Source: Sphaerisporangium sp. TRM90804
Lineage (GTDB): Bacteria; Actinomycetota; Actinomycetes; Streptosporangiales; Streptosporangiaceae
DNA: 64,000 bases
Assembly (NCBI RefSeq): GCF_029846175.1
Contig: NZ_JARWAC010000016.1
Span: 62,001-126,000 of the forward strand
Direction of reading: 5' to 3'
The notes beneath the pieces were generated by a model. That model did not search any database, was not told the origin of the DNA, and saw only the letters and a list, made by a program, of their open reading frames with translations. How positions within the stretch are numbered: position 1 is the first letter of the stretch; each line of letters opens with the position of its first letter. A program made the position numbers and the translations under genes. Below are positions 50,483 through 59,085 of the stretch, one piece after another.

Positions 50483-50805
50483 ATGTCTCCAATCAACGGA
50501 TGACGTGCCTCGCACCCGTGCCCCCTGAACGCACGCGCGTGTTTCCCCCGGCGATGGTGCCCGGGCCGTGCTCGCGACAGCGGGTACGACGGCTCCTGGC
50601 GTGCTCGGCCCGGCGGTGAAGCCGGGCTGAGGCGATTCTCGATCACCCGCGCCTGGGGACGCATGCTGACAAAGGATGAAATATTCCCGTCATCTCCTTC
50701 GTAAGGTGGAGCGTGGGTGTGCCCCTCCGGCAGGCGACACGCGACGCACACTGCGGTTTCGAGGAGAAAGTGGCCGGGCCTCCGATTGTTCGCCACAATT
50801 CGGGC
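50483..50805. promoter_or_regulatory. Divergent promoter region, no gene
   Basis: The stretch 50660-50700 (AAGGATGAAATATTCCC) is the most AT-rich part and probably contains the peptidase promoter. CACAAT at 50794-50799 lies six bases before the ATG at 50806 and looks like the -10 of a leaderless transcript. No other feature is seen. Confidence 0.4.
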
Positions 50806-51138
50806 ATGGCCCACCCCATCCCGCGCGACGACGTCGCCGCCACGCTCGCGGCGCGGCGCGAGCTCGGCACGGACTACGAGGACGCGCTCGCGGACCAGCT
50901 CGTGGACCGCATCGGCCGCACGATCGACGAGCGCATCGACGCCAAGCTCGAAGCCCGCCCCTCGCGCAAGCGCTTCGAGATGGCCCCCTCGACGGCGGCC
51001 ATCGCCGGCGGCCTCAGCATGAGCGCCCTGTTCACCCTGGTGGCCGCCTCCGACCTCGAGGTCGCCGCCGTCCTCTGGCTGATCATCGCCGTCGCGGCCG
51101 TGGCCTTCCTCCTCGGCAAGAGACGCGGCCGCCCCTGA
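50806..51138 (+). CDS. Small membrane protein with a charged N-terminal helix
   Basis: A 110-residue protein. Residues 1-60 are soluble and helical, with a conserved-looking LGTDYEDALADQLVDRIGRTIDERIDAKL. Two membrane helices follow at about 66-84 and 86-104, ending in a basic tail. Such proteins are frequent in Streptosporangiales and often annotated as integral membrane protein; the function is unknown. No ribosome-binding site is visible, which agrees with a leaderless transcript. Confidence 0.78.
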   Translation: MAHPIPRDDVAATLAARRELGTDYEDALADQLVDRIGRTIDERIDAKLEARPSRKRFEMAPSTAAIAGGLSMSALFTLVAASDLEVAAVLWLIIAVAAVAFLLGKRRGRP

Positions 51139-51272
51139 CGGCGCGACCACCAACCGACCACGGCCTGAGGTATCCCGCCGGTCTGCTCGCCCCTCACCCT
51201 CGCGTCGTCACCACGCTTTTCGGCGAGCCAGTGCCGTCCCGGCCCAACGCCTCCCGGCCGACCGAATTCTTG

Positions 51273-51671
51273 TCATTCGATCCAGCCCCCCGCACGGTCA
51301 TCAGCGGCCGGAGCCCGCCGGGCCCCAGCCGCGTGCTGATGCGCACGAGCGATGGTAGAATCCGCACTCACCGTCCAGTCCTTGCCCTCGGCCTCATCAC
51401 ACCCGGCCCGCAGCCCATCGAGGATCCTGGCCCACGTCCCGTCCAGTGACCAGCGACGATGCCGGTTATAGACCGTCTTCCAGTTCCCATAACAGCCAGG
51501 CAGATCACGCCAAGGACCGCTCGTACGGGTCCGGAAGAACACACCATTGATCACCATCCGATGATCAGCCCACCGGCCACCACGCCGCGGCCTCATCGAC
51601 GGCAGCAACACCTCCAACCGAGCCCATTCACCATCGGTCAGATCGTGCCGCTTCAACCGCTCCTCATCCAC
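51273..51671 (-). mobile_element. IS5-type transposase remnant
   Basis: The first 115 residues match the N-terminal (DUF4096) part of IS5/IS427-group transposases: LTDGEWARLEVLLP, GGRWADHRMVINGVFFRTRTSGPWRDLP, and VSADSTIARAHQHAAGAR with the first catalytic Asp. The frame ends 15 residues later in unrelated sequence. The second half, with the remaining DDE residues, is missing from the flanking DNA. No inverted ends were recognised. The element is inactive. Confidence 0.85.
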
Positions 51672-51725
51672 AGAACTGATCTACCAGACAAACCAAACCA
51701 AGATCTACGACGCTGCCTGGCGGCT

Positions 51726-52151
51726 TCATCGGATCCACAGCCTGCGGTGCCACCACGGACCTCCCGGATCGGCGAAAGGATCGGGCAGCGTACGCGCGAA
51801 TGCCATCCTGTCGATCGGACGCACGGCCGCGGCGAGGACGCCGGCCGCTCTCGGCGGCAGCGCGCGGACGGCCTCCTCGATCACGTCGCGGGTGTACGGC
51901 GGGTCGGCCCACGTGTGGCCGACCTCCAACATCATGAACTCAGGCGAGGCGTATGGAGCACAGCGCGCGTGTTGTTTCCACGCCCCCAGGGCACGCTCAA
52001 CGGCGTCTTTATCCAGCTTCTTCTTCTCTATGGCCCTGACCTGCCGGTATATGGACAAGGGCAGTATCGACCGCGAGGGCCAGAGAGGACCCGGTGAACG
52101 CGGGTGCAGGGGCAGTTCCGCCCGTATGGCGGCGGGGCGCCTACGCGGCAT
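51726..52151 (-). CDS. Conserved hypothetical protein beside the IS remnant, possibly truncated
   Basis: A 141-residue frame with gene-like codon bias from about residue 38 on: REI-type basic helix IEKKKLDKDAVERALGAWKQHARC, then VRALPPRAAGVLAAAVRPIDRMAFARTLPDPFADP and a Trp/Arg-rich end (WWHRRLWI). Similar small proteins occur in many actinomycetes, always of unknown function. Its first 35 residues are less typical, so the start may be internal or the N-terminus may have been lost when the IS arrived. Confidence 0.6.
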   Translation of the reverse strand: MPRRRPAAIRAELPLHPRSPGPLWPSRSILPLSIYRQVRAIEKKKLDKDAVERALGAWKQHARCAPYASPEFMMLEVGHTWADPPYTRDVIEEAVRALPPRAAGVLAAAVRPIDRMAFARTLPDPFADPGGPWWHRRLWIR

Positions 52152-52289
52152 GACCCTTTCTGTGGATCCTCATGCGGCACATCTTCGACCGGGCCGAGCC
52201 CGATCGTCAAGCCACTTCGCGCGCCGGATCGCGGCTGGGTTCGCCACATCTGGCTCCGCGACCCAGTCAAATGATCCGCGGGACACTGC

Positions 52290-53411
52290 CTAGCCGGAGG
52301 CGAGGGTGCCCAGGGTGACGGCGACGGTGCGGGTCCTGCCGTCGGGGCTGAGGAGTTCGACCTTCACCTGGCGGCCGGGCTTGAGGGTGGCCAGGACCTC
52401 CGAGAGGGCGGCGGCCGTCGGCGTCGGCTTTCCCTCGACGCTGAGGATGACGTCGCCCGCCTTGATCCCCGCCTTCGCGGCGCCGCCGCCGGGCTCGACC
52501 ATGGCCACGCCCACGCCCACGGGGCGGCCGTCGGGGGCGACCACGGTGTTGACGCGCACGCCGAGGGCCGCGCGGCGGCTGTTGGTGACCTTGCCGTACT
52601 TGATGATCTGATCAGCGACGTCCTTGGCCGTGGTGCTCGGGATGGCGAAGCCGATGCCCGGGGCGGCGCCGCCGCCGAGGTCGGGGTTGATGGCGGCGAG
52701 CGTGGGGACGCCGATCACCTCGCCCGTCATGTTGGTGAGCGCGCCGCCGCTGTTGCCCGGATTGATCGCGGCCGAGGTCTGGATGGCGTTGGTGATCGTC
52801 GCGCCGGGGGAGCCCTCGCCCTGGGGCTCGGTCACCGTGCGGCCGAGCGCGGAGATGATGCCGTTGGTGACGCTGCCCGACAGGCCCAGCGGGTTGCCCA
52901 TCGCGAGCACGATCTGCCCCACCTTGAGCTTGCCGGAGTCGCCGAACGTCGCCGGGTTGAGCCCGTTGGTGTCGCTCACCCGGATGACGGCCAGGTCGCC
53001 GAGGGGGTAGGAGGCGACGAGCTTGGCCTGGCGAGGCTTGCCGCCGGTGGCCAGCGTCACCTCGAAGCTGGTCGCCTTGCCGACCACGTGGGCGTTCGTG
53101 AGGATGTGCCCCCTGGTGTCGTACACGACGCCCGAGCCGAGGCCTCCGGCGGTGTTGATCTGCACGATCGACGGCAGCACCTGCGTGATGACCCGCTCGT
53201 ACGCCTGCTCCTCCGCGACCGTCGTCACCGGGGGCGGGGGCGGGGGTGGCGCGGGGGTGCCGGTGTCGCCGCCGCTGGGCTGGGACCCCGTGGCCGCGGG
53301 CGAGGCCGCGGGCGCGCACCCGCCCGATGTCACCAGGACGGCGGCCACCCCGGCAGCGAGCACGTGTCGGGCGGTGTGTCCGGTTCGCCGTTTGTCTGGT
53401 GTCGTTTCCAT
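52290..53411 (-). CDS. HtrA/DegP-like serine protease lipoprotein
   Basis: A 373-residue envelope protease. The signal peptide ends in a lipobox SGGC, followed by a Pro-rich linker. The trypsin-like domain has His in TNAHVVG, Asp in LGDLAVIRV, and Ser in NPGNSGGAL. A C-terminal PDZ domain (about 285-370) contains AGIKAGDVILSVEGKPTP. It likely degrades or refolds damaged exported proteins. ATG at 53411 precedes a typical basic signal peptide; the open frame continues upstream but without a ribosome-binding site. Confidence 0.92.
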   Translation of the reverse strand: METTPDKRRTGHTARHVLAAGVAAVLVTSGGCAPAASPAATGSQPSGGDTGTPAPPPPPPPVTTVAEEQAYERVITQVLPSIVQINTAGGLGSGVVYDTRGHILTNAHVVGKATSFEVTLATGGKPRQAKLVASYPLGDLAVIRVSDTNGLNPATFGDSGKLKVGQIVLAMGNPLGLSGSVTNGIISALGRTVTEPQGEGSPGATITNAIQTSAAINPGNSGGALTNMTGEVIGVPTLAAINPDLGGGAAPGIGFAIPSTTAKDVADQIIKYGKVTNSRRAALGVRVNTVVAPDGRPVGVGVAMVEPGGGAAKAGIKAGDVILSVEGKPTPTAAALSEVLATLKPGRQVKVELLSPDGRTRTVAVTLGTLASG

Positions 53412-53612
53412 GCAAAAGGGGATTCCCGACCCTGGCTCAAGATACGCCCCTCGAAACACCCCGTGACCTCGCGTGTCTCGGGGTACGCTGCCTGGGCGAA
53501 CGTGGTCCGCGGCGCCCCCGCGCCGCTCTCTCGGCCAGGCTTGCGTTCCGCTCCGGTGACACCCGGCGGGGCCGACCCGCATGGATCAGGAATTGTGACG
53601 TAGTCTGCCGAC

Positions 53613-55064
53613 ATGACGGACGGCTCTGGGAACTCCTCCAGCCGCCCTGGGTCGGGGCGGCCTCCCACATACGTTCCCTCCTACGACGCGCCGACCTCGC
53701 CGTTACCCAAGATGACCCCCGAGCAGGCGCGCGCCTTCACCGACGCCGCCCACGCCGAGACGGCCCGCGGACGCGCGCGGGCCGCCGAGGCCGCCCGCGC
53801 GCGTGAGGACGGCCAGGCCCGCGAGGCCGGCTCCGCACCGCGCCGGGAGGACGACGACCCGCACGACGAGCCCGCCGGCGAGACCACCGCCGCAGCCCGG
53901 CAGGTGGCCGACGCCGACACCGCCCGCATGGACGCGGTCAAGGTGTGGGCCGTGGACGCCGCGCGCGCCGAGGCCGCCGCCGCCCGGACGGCAGACGAGG
54001 ACGCCTGGACGTCCACCGAGACCGCCGGTGGCCGGACGAGACGCGAGGACGCCTGGAGGGCGTCCGGGGCCGCGGCAGGCCAGGCCGGGCACGAGGTCGC
54101 CGACCGCCGGGAGAGGCTGGAGGGCGCCGGCATCCCGTGGCGGCCCGAGGCCGGCGACGCCGGCGCGGAGCCCCCCGACGACGGCACGACCACCGACCTG
54201 CGGCGGTCCGCTGGAGCGTTCCCCCGCGGCGCCCGTCCGCCCGGCCGTCCGGCGGGCGCCTCGCGGGGCGACGGCGCGCCGTCGTACCCCCCGATCCCGG
54301 ACGCTCCCCGCCGTGCCGAGCGGCCGTCGTGGCTGGCCGGGCTGGTGCTCAGGGTGGGCGACGTCCCGATAAGGGTCGTCTACGGCATCGGCGCGACGCT
54401 GGCCACGGCGCTCGTCGTCGTCCTCATCTTCGCGCTGTTCTCCGGCGACAGGCCGGAGCCGGTGCGGGTGGACCAGGCGCAGGGCGGGGGCTCGGCCTCC
54501 GGCTCCGGGACGCCCGCGCCCCGGCCGATCGCCGTCCCGCCCGTTCCTGCGGCCAAGGCGATGACGGTGTTCCCGGCGCCCGGCTCGCCGATCGTCTCCT
54601 ACGTGACCGACACCAGGGCCGGCATCAGCTACGCGCGGTACGGAACCCCCTGGTCCAAGGCGTCGCGCGCCCCGTTCTCGGCCGCGCAGAAGGCCGGGCC
54701 GGCGCGGCGGCAGGCGTTCATCGCCTCGGCCCCGGTGCCGGTGTCGGTGGCCAAGACCCCGGCGACGCAGGCGGACGTCCGCAGGCTGGCCGCCCGGGCG
54801 GCGCGCTGGACGCTGCGCTACCAGCCCGCCGGGTCGAGGTTCACCTGGACGGCGTCCCAGCCCGCCCGGTACAACCTCGGCTGGATGGTCGGCTACAAGG
54901 TCACCTACACCCAGGACGGCGTCCGGCGGGCCTCCCAGGCGTATGTCATGGTCATCGCGACGAACGGCAAGAAGCCGGCGATGCTGTTCGCCAACGTCCC
55001 CGACAACCGCAAGGGCCTGTACCGCGACCTCAACATGCTGTTCTGGACGGCCCGCGCCCTGTAG
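53613..55064 (+). CDS. Single-pass membrane protein with long Ala/Glu/Arg-rich cytoplasmic region
   Basis: A 483-residue protein of unknown function. Residues 1 to about 230 are rich in Ala, Glu, Arg and Asp and probably form helices or coiled coil (MTPEQARAFTDAAHAETARGRARAAEA...). A Pro/Ser-rich linker leads to one membrane helix at about 257-279 (IGATLATALVVVLIFALF). The outer domain (about 310-483) has no known motif and ends RDLNMLFWTARAL. TAGTCT (53601-53606) lies six bases before the ATG, so the transcript is probably leaderless. It is divergent from the HtrA-like gene. Confidence 0.78.
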   Translation: MTDGSGNSSSRPGSGRPPTYVPSYDAPTSPLPKMTPEQARAFTDAAHAETARGRARAAEAARAREDGQAREAGSAPRREDDDPHDEPAGETTAAARQVADADTARMDAVKVWAVDAARAEAAAARTADEDAWTSTETAGGRTRREDAWRASGAAAGQAGHEVADRRERLEGAGIPWRPEAGDAGAEPPDDGTTTDLRRSAGAFPRGARPPGRPAGASRGDGAPSYPPIPDAPRRAERPSWLAGLVLRVGDVPIRVVYGIGATLATALVVVLIFALFSGDRPEPVRVDQAQGGGSASGSGTPAPRPIAVPPVPAAKAMTVFPAPGSPIVSYVTDTRAGISYARYGTPWSKASRAPFSAAQKAGPARRQAFIASAPVPVSVAKTPATQADVRRLAARAARWTLRYQPAGSRFTWTASQPARYNLGWMVGYKVTYTQDGVRRASQAYVMVIATNGKKPAMLFANVPDNRKGLYRDLNMLFWTARAL

Positions 55065-55177
55065 CGGGAAACCGCGGGGGCGTTCGTGCGGCCGGTCCCG
55101 CCGTCCGGTCGCGGGGCGGCCGCCGGCGTGCCCGGCCCGGCCGGGTGCGGCCAGGGTTGGCCTCGGAAGCATCTTCT

Positions 55178-55190
55178 AGAATATGGTTCT
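55178..55190. promoter_or_regulatory. Inverted repeat before the acyl-CoA dehydrogenase
   Basis: AGAA-TATGG-TTCT lies 36 bases upstream of the start codon and overlaps a -10-like TAGAAT. It resembles the AGAAC/GTTCT arms of the steroid regulator KstR, but with spacing five instead of four, so the regulator is uncertain. Confidence 0.4.
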
Positions 55191-55225
55191 GTCACGTCTG
55201 GAGGCCGAACCGCACGGAGGGTGTT

Positions 55226-57424
55226 ATGGCGATCGGGTTGAGCGAGGAGCACGAGGCGCTCCGCGAGTCCGTGACCGGTTGGGCGGAGCGCCACATCTCG
55301 CCTGAGACGGTGCGTTCGGCCCTCGGCGCGGACGCCGGCGACCGTCCCGCCTTCTGGGCGGGCCTCGCCGACCAGGGGCTGCTGGGCCTCCACCTGCCCG
55401 AGGAGTACGGCGGCAGCGGCTTCGGCCTGCTGGAGACCGCTGTGGCCGCCGAGGCGCTGGGCGAGCGCGTCGCCCCGGGCCCCTACCTGCCCACCGTGCT
55501 GGCCTCCGCCGCCGTCCACGCCTCCGACGGCAAGGCGCGCGCCGAGCTGCTTCCCGGCCTCGCCGACGGCACCGTGACCGGCGCCGTCGCCCTGAACGGC
55601 GCGCTGAGCGGCACCCGCGGCGCCGACGGCGTGCTCACCGTCAGCGGCACGGTCGAGCCGGTGCTCGGCGGCGCCCTCGCCGACGTGCTGGTGCTCCCGG
55701 TGGTCACCGACCGGGGCGAGGAGTGGGTCGCCCTCTCCAAGGAGGGGCTGACCGTGACCGCCACCCCGAGCCTCGACCTCACCCGCGCGGTGGCCAGGGT
55801 GGAGGCCGACGCGGTGACCGTCCCGGCCGAGCGTGTCCTGGACGGCCTCGCCCGGCCCGCCGTCCGCCACCTCGCCGCGATCCTGCTGGGCGCGGAGGCG
55901 GCGGGCGTCGCCTCCTGGTGCCTGAAGACGGCGGCCGCCTACGCCAAGGTGCGCGTGCAGTTCGGCCGCCCGATCGGCCAGTTCCAGGGAGTCAAGCACA
56001 AGGCCGCCCGCATGCTGGTCGCGCTGGAGCAGGCCCACGCCACCGTCTGGGACGCCACCCGCGCCACCGGCGACGAGCTCGACTACGCGGCCGCGGTCGC
56101 GGGCGTGATGGCCCCGGACGCCGCGGTGGGGTGCGCCAAGGACGCCATCCAGATCCTCGGCGGCATCGGCTACACCTTCGAGCACGACGTCCACCTCTAC
56201 TACCGCCGCGCGCTCAGCCTGCGCGCGCTGCTTGGCCCCTCCGCCGAGTGGGCCGACGCGGTCGCCGCCGCGGCGCTGGCCGGCGTCGGCAGGGAGATGG
56301 AGATCGACCTGCCCGAGGACGCCGAGGCGCTGCGCGCCGGCGTCCGCCAGGAGATCGCCGAGATCGCCGTGCTGGAGGGCAAGGAGCAGAAGCGCGCGCT
56401 GGCCGGCAAGGGTCTCGTGCTGTCGCACCTGCCCGCGCCGTGGGGCCGGGGCGCCTCACCGCTGGAGCAGGTACTGATCCTGCAGGAGCTGAAGGCGGCC
56501 CGCGTGCGGCTGCCCCAGATGATCATCGGTGCGTGGGTCGTCCCGTCGATCGTCGCGTACGGCACGCCCGAGCAGCAGGAGCGGTTCCTGCCGTCCACGC
56601 TGGCCGGCGAGATGATCTGGTGTCAGCTCTTCAGCGAGCCCGGCGCGGGGTCCGACCTCGCCTCCCTGCAGATGAAGGCCGAGCGGGTCGAGGGCGGCTG
56701 GCGGCTCAACGGGCAGAAGATCTGGACGTCGGTGGCGCACGTCGCCGAGTGGGGCATCTGCATCGCCCGCACCGACCCGTCCAAGCCTAAGCACGACGGC
56801 ATCACCTACTTCCTGGTGGACATGAAGTCGCCCGGGATCACCGTGCGGCCGCTCACCGAGATGACCGGCGAGAACCTGTTCAACGAGGTGTTCCTGGACG
56901 ACGTGTTCGTGCCGGACGACCTGGTGGTGGGGGAGATCGACGAGGGGTGGCGGGTGGCGCGCAACACCCTGTCCAACGAGCGGGTGTCGCTGTCGTCCGG
57001 CTCGGGCGGCACCGGGTCGTCCGTGCCCGACCTGCTGGGCCTGGTGTCGCGCCTCGGGCGCGAGCTGACGCCGGCCGAGCGGCAGGAGCTCGCCCGCGTG
57101 GTCTGCGAGGGCCACTCGATCAACGCGCTGAGCATGAGGGTGACGCTCAGGCAGCTCGCCGGGGCCGAGCCGGGCGCCGACGCCTCGGTGCGGAAGCTGC
57201 TGTCGACCGCGCACGCGCAGAACGTGTCGGAGTGCGCGGTGAGCCTGCTCGGCGCCTCGGCGACGGTGGCGGCCGACATGAAGCTCGGTGACGCCGGCTA
57301 CTGGAACCGCGCCGTCCTCGCCACCCGGGCGATGACCATCTACGGCGGGACGACCGAGGTGCAGCTCAACATCATCGGCGAGCGGATGCTGGGTCTGCCC
57401 CGCGACCCCGAGCCCGGGAAGTAG
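55226..57424 (+). CDS. Fused double acyl-CoA dehydrogenase (FadE34 type)
   Basis: A 732-residue protein made of two acyl-CoA dehydrogenase units in one chain, about residues 1-375 and 395-732. The first unit holds FGRPIGQFQGVKHKAARM and ILGGIGYTFEHDVHLYYRR; the second holds CQLFSEPGAGSDLASLQ, GQKIWTSVAHVAEWGICIARTD and the terminal IYGGTTEVQLNIIGERMLGLPRDP. Mycobacterial FadE34, a similar fusion of about 710 residues, dehydrogenates steroid side-chain CoA thioesters, so a role in steroid or bile-acid side-chain oxidation is plausible. No other catabolic gene is adjacent. GGAGG precedes ATG at 55226. Confidence 0.9.
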   Translation: MAIGLSEEHEALRESVTGWAERHISPETVRSALGADAGDRPAFWAGLADQGLLGLHLPEEYGGSGFGLLETAVAAEALGERVAPGPYLPTVLASAAVHASDGKARAELLPGLADGTVTGAVALNGALSGTRGADGVLTVSGTVEPVLGGALADVLVLPVVTDRGEEWVALSKEGLTVTATPSLDLTRAVARVEADAVTVPAERVLDGLARPAVRHLAAILLGAEAAGVASWCLKTAAAYAKVRVQFGRPIGQFQGVKHKAARMLVALEQAHATVWDATRATGDELDYAAAVAGVMAPDAAVGCAKDAIQILGGIGYTFEHDVHLYYRRALSLRALLGPSAEWADAVAAAALAGVGREMEIDLPEDAEALRAGVRQEIAEIAVLEGKEQKRALAGKGLVLSHLPAPWGRGASPLEQVLILQELKAARVRLPQMIIGAWVVPSIVAYGTPEQQERFLPSTLAGEMIWCQLFSEPGAGSDLASLQMKAERVEGGWRLNGQKIWTSVAHVAEWGICIARTDPSKPKHDGITYFLVDMKSPGITVRPLTEMTGENLFNEVFLDDVFVPDDLVVGEIDEGWRVARNTLSNERVSLSSGSGGTGSSVPDLLGLVSRLGRELTPAERQELARVVCEGHSINALSMRVTLRQLAGAEPGADASVRKLLSTAHAQNVSECAVSLLGASATVAADMKLGDAGYWNRAVLATRAMTIYGGTTEVQLNIIGERMLGLPRDPEPGK

Positions 57425-57728
57425 CCGGCGGGCCGCCGTCGCGCCTCCGGTCGAGGGCCGCGTGAGCCAGCAGGACGAGGGCGCACGCGGCCGCCCCGCC
57501 GGCGGCCGCCGTGCCTCCCCCCTGGGCGGCCCACAGCCACCCGATGAGGACGCCGGCGGCTCCGGCGGCAGCGGCGGCGCGGGCCGGTCGTCCGGCGGTG
57601 TTGCGTCCGGCGGCTCCGGCGCCCGGGGTGGCGCGGGCCGGTCGTCCGGCCGTGTTCTGTCCGGCGGCTCTGGCGCCCGGGGTGGCGCGGGCCGGTCGTC
57701 CGGCGGTGGGCGACGGCGGTGGCGGCAC
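57372..57728 (-). CDS. Putative small membrane protein with 18-residue repeats
   Basis: A 118-residue frame starting at GTG 57728, five bases after the stop of the ClpN gene. The N-terminal half consists of 18-residue repeats (GRPARATPGA-AAG-NTA) that come from a 54-bp tandem DNA repeat. The second half has two short hydrophobic stretches (AAGVLIGWLWAA and AAACALVLLAHAAL). The end overlaps the convergent dehydrogenase gene by 53 bases and no ribosome-binding site is visible. It may be real but is uncertain. Confidence 0.4.
   Translation of the reverse strand: MPPPPSPTAGRPARATPGARAAGQNTAGRPARATPGAGAAGRNTAGRPARAAAAAGAAGVLIGWLWAAQGGGTAAAGGAAACALVLLAHAALDRRRDGGPPATSRARGRGADPASARR
57579..57703. 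repeat. 54-bp tandem repeat, about 2.3 copies
   Basis: GCGGGCCGGTCGTCCGGC recurs at 57579, 57633 and 57687. The intervals between copies (TCCGGCGGCTC-GGCGCCCGGGGTG) are nearly identical. Confidence 0.85.
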
Positions 57729-57733
57729 GGGGT

Positions 57734-58501
57734 TCAGCCGTCCGAGGTCATGTCGAGCCGCTCCTCCAGCCGCTCGACCCGCTGCAGGAGCGGCTGCAGC
57801 TCTTGGCGGACGGCCGCCGCCAGCGCCTTGGCCGCTCCCTCGGGAAGCGGCGTACCGCCGGCTGCCGCCTGTTCGTCCTGGGTCCGCAGGTGGATGTAAC
57901 CGGAGAGCCAGGCGACGACGGCGCGGCGGGTGGCCTTCGGCTCGGCGCCGAGGGCGCGCAACACCTGGCCGGCGGTGCCGTCGGGCTCGGTGACCAGGCC
58001 CAGCAGCAGGTGCTCGCAGCCGATGTAGTTGTGTCCGAGAGCAGTGGCCTCGGTGACCGTCAGCTCCAGCGCGTTGGCGGCGGGGGTGCTGAAGTGGCGG
58101 GCGGCGTCCTGGTCGTCCGTGGTCTGCGCGGATCGCAGCGCCAGGTTGCGGCCGACCTGGGCGGGCTCGATCTCCACCGCGCGTAGCACGTGCAGCGCCA
58201 CGTTGCTGCCCTCGGCCAGCAGCGCGCCGAGCAGGTGCTCGGTGCCGACGTCGGGCGCGCTGTCGGCCCGCGCCTGTTCCACGGCCAGCTTCAGCACGGT
58301 GCGCGCCCGGGCGGTGAAGTGCGCGAGCCCCGCGGTGGGGTCGCCGGTGCCCAGGTCGCCGAGTGTGGTCGCCCGGATGGCGGTGACCCGGCGGACGGCC
58401 TGCTCCAGCGCGCGCTGGCAGACCGCGGACACCGGCACGCCGGCCTCCTTGACCGCGTCGGCCAGGTCGTCCGGCAGGTAGACGTTGATCTTCGGCATCA
58501 C
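57734..58501 (-). CDS. RHH-ClpN fusion protein (no ATPase domain)
   Basis: A 255-residue protein. Residues 1-42 form a ribbon-helix-helix DNA-binding fold (PKINVYLPDDLADAVKEAGVPVSAVCQRALEQAVRR). Two ClpA/B/C N-terminal repeats follow (about 60-205): FTARARTVLKLAVEQARAD...VGTEHLLGALL and TPAANALELTVTEATALGHNYIGCEHLLLGLV. A C-terminal coiled coil ends LQRVERLEERLD. No AAA+ module is present. The ClpN part normally binds substrates or adaptors, so the protein could link proteolytic state to transcription; this is inference. GAGGAGG precedes the GTG/ATG pair at 58501/58498. Confidence 0.88.
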   Translation of the reverse strand: MMPKINVYLPDDLADAVKEAGVPVSAVCQRALEQAVRRVTAIRATTLGDLGTGDPTAGLAHFTARARTVLKLAVEQARADSAPDVGTEHLLGALLAEGSNVALHVLRAVEIEPAQVGRNLALRSAQTTDDQDAARHFSTPAANALELTVTEATALGHNYIGCEHLLLGLVTEPDGTAGQVLRALGAEPKATRRAVVAWLSGYIHLRTQDEQAAAGGTPLPEGAAKALAAAVRQELQPLLQRVERLEERLDMTSDG

Positions 58502-58542
58502 GGATGCCTCCTCGGAGACTCGGGCGACGTGTATGCCCTCAT

Positions 58543-58578
58543 CTATACCCCCATTGGGGTTATACGTCTACCCCCATT
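58543..58578. promoter_or_regulatory. Putative operator/promoter of the RHH-ClpN gene
   Basis: CTATACCCCCATTGGGG-TTATAC (58543-58565) is a near-perfect inverted repeat, and TCTACCCCCATT (58567-58578) repeats its left half. On the minus strand TATAGAT within the palindrome is a -10-like hexamer. RHH proteins bind such short paired repeats, so autorepression is likely. Confidence 0.6.
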
Positions 58579-58684
58579 CAGACCGGCTGTGAATCCACGC
58601 CGTCCAAGGCGCGTCCGGCCGAAGCACTTCCCCCCCACCACCCTCGTCCGCACAGCCCGCGAAACCATCCGCCGCCCCCGGACC

Positions 58685-58959
58685 GGCGCCTTGGGCGCGC
58701 TTCCTCAAGGGCGACCCTCAACCCGCCCTCCGGCCCACCGCCGCGCGGCAAACGCCCTCAGCCGCCCCGAAGGGAAACCGTCCTCGCGGCGGACGGGGCC
58801 GTATCGGCCGTCCACGATGTCCGGGCCTTCACGAGGCGCCACCGGAGTCCCGGCGTCACCCGTGGCCGCAAGGTGGACCCGGCGCCGGGGACGGTTGTTC
58901 CGCGACGGTGGGTGGTGGGCTGGTGGGGGTCGCCCTGAGAAGGCTGTGCCGAAGGCGCC
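58685..58959. mobile_element. MITE-like element, copy 2 (275 bp)
   Basis: The left end (58685-58720) starts GGCGCCTTGGGCGCGC and the reverse complement of the right end (58924-58959) starts GGCGCCTTCGGCACAGC; both continue to GGGCGACCC. These match the ends of the element at 31225-31428. Interior blocks are also shared (GCAA-CGCCCTC-G-CCCCGAA, GGTGGAC, CGTGGGTGGT or CGGTGGGTGGT before the right end). No coding frame is evident. Confidence 0.7.
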
Positions 58960-59019
58960 GTTCAAGGGCGTTGGGGCTTGGCGGCAGGCGTCGGTGAGGT
59001 GGCGGCATGGCGGGGAACG

Positions 59020-59058
59020 AGGAAGCGCCGCCGTCCCTGGGGGACGACGGCGCTTCTC
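59020..59058 (-). terminator. Hairpin after the first serine protease
   Basis: GAAGCGCCGCCGTCCC and GGGACGACGGCGCTTC form a 16-base stem with one mismatch, about 28 bases after the protease stop on the minus strand. Confidence 0.75.
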
Positions 59059-59085
59059 GGTACCGGGAGGGGCTACTGGGGGGTG

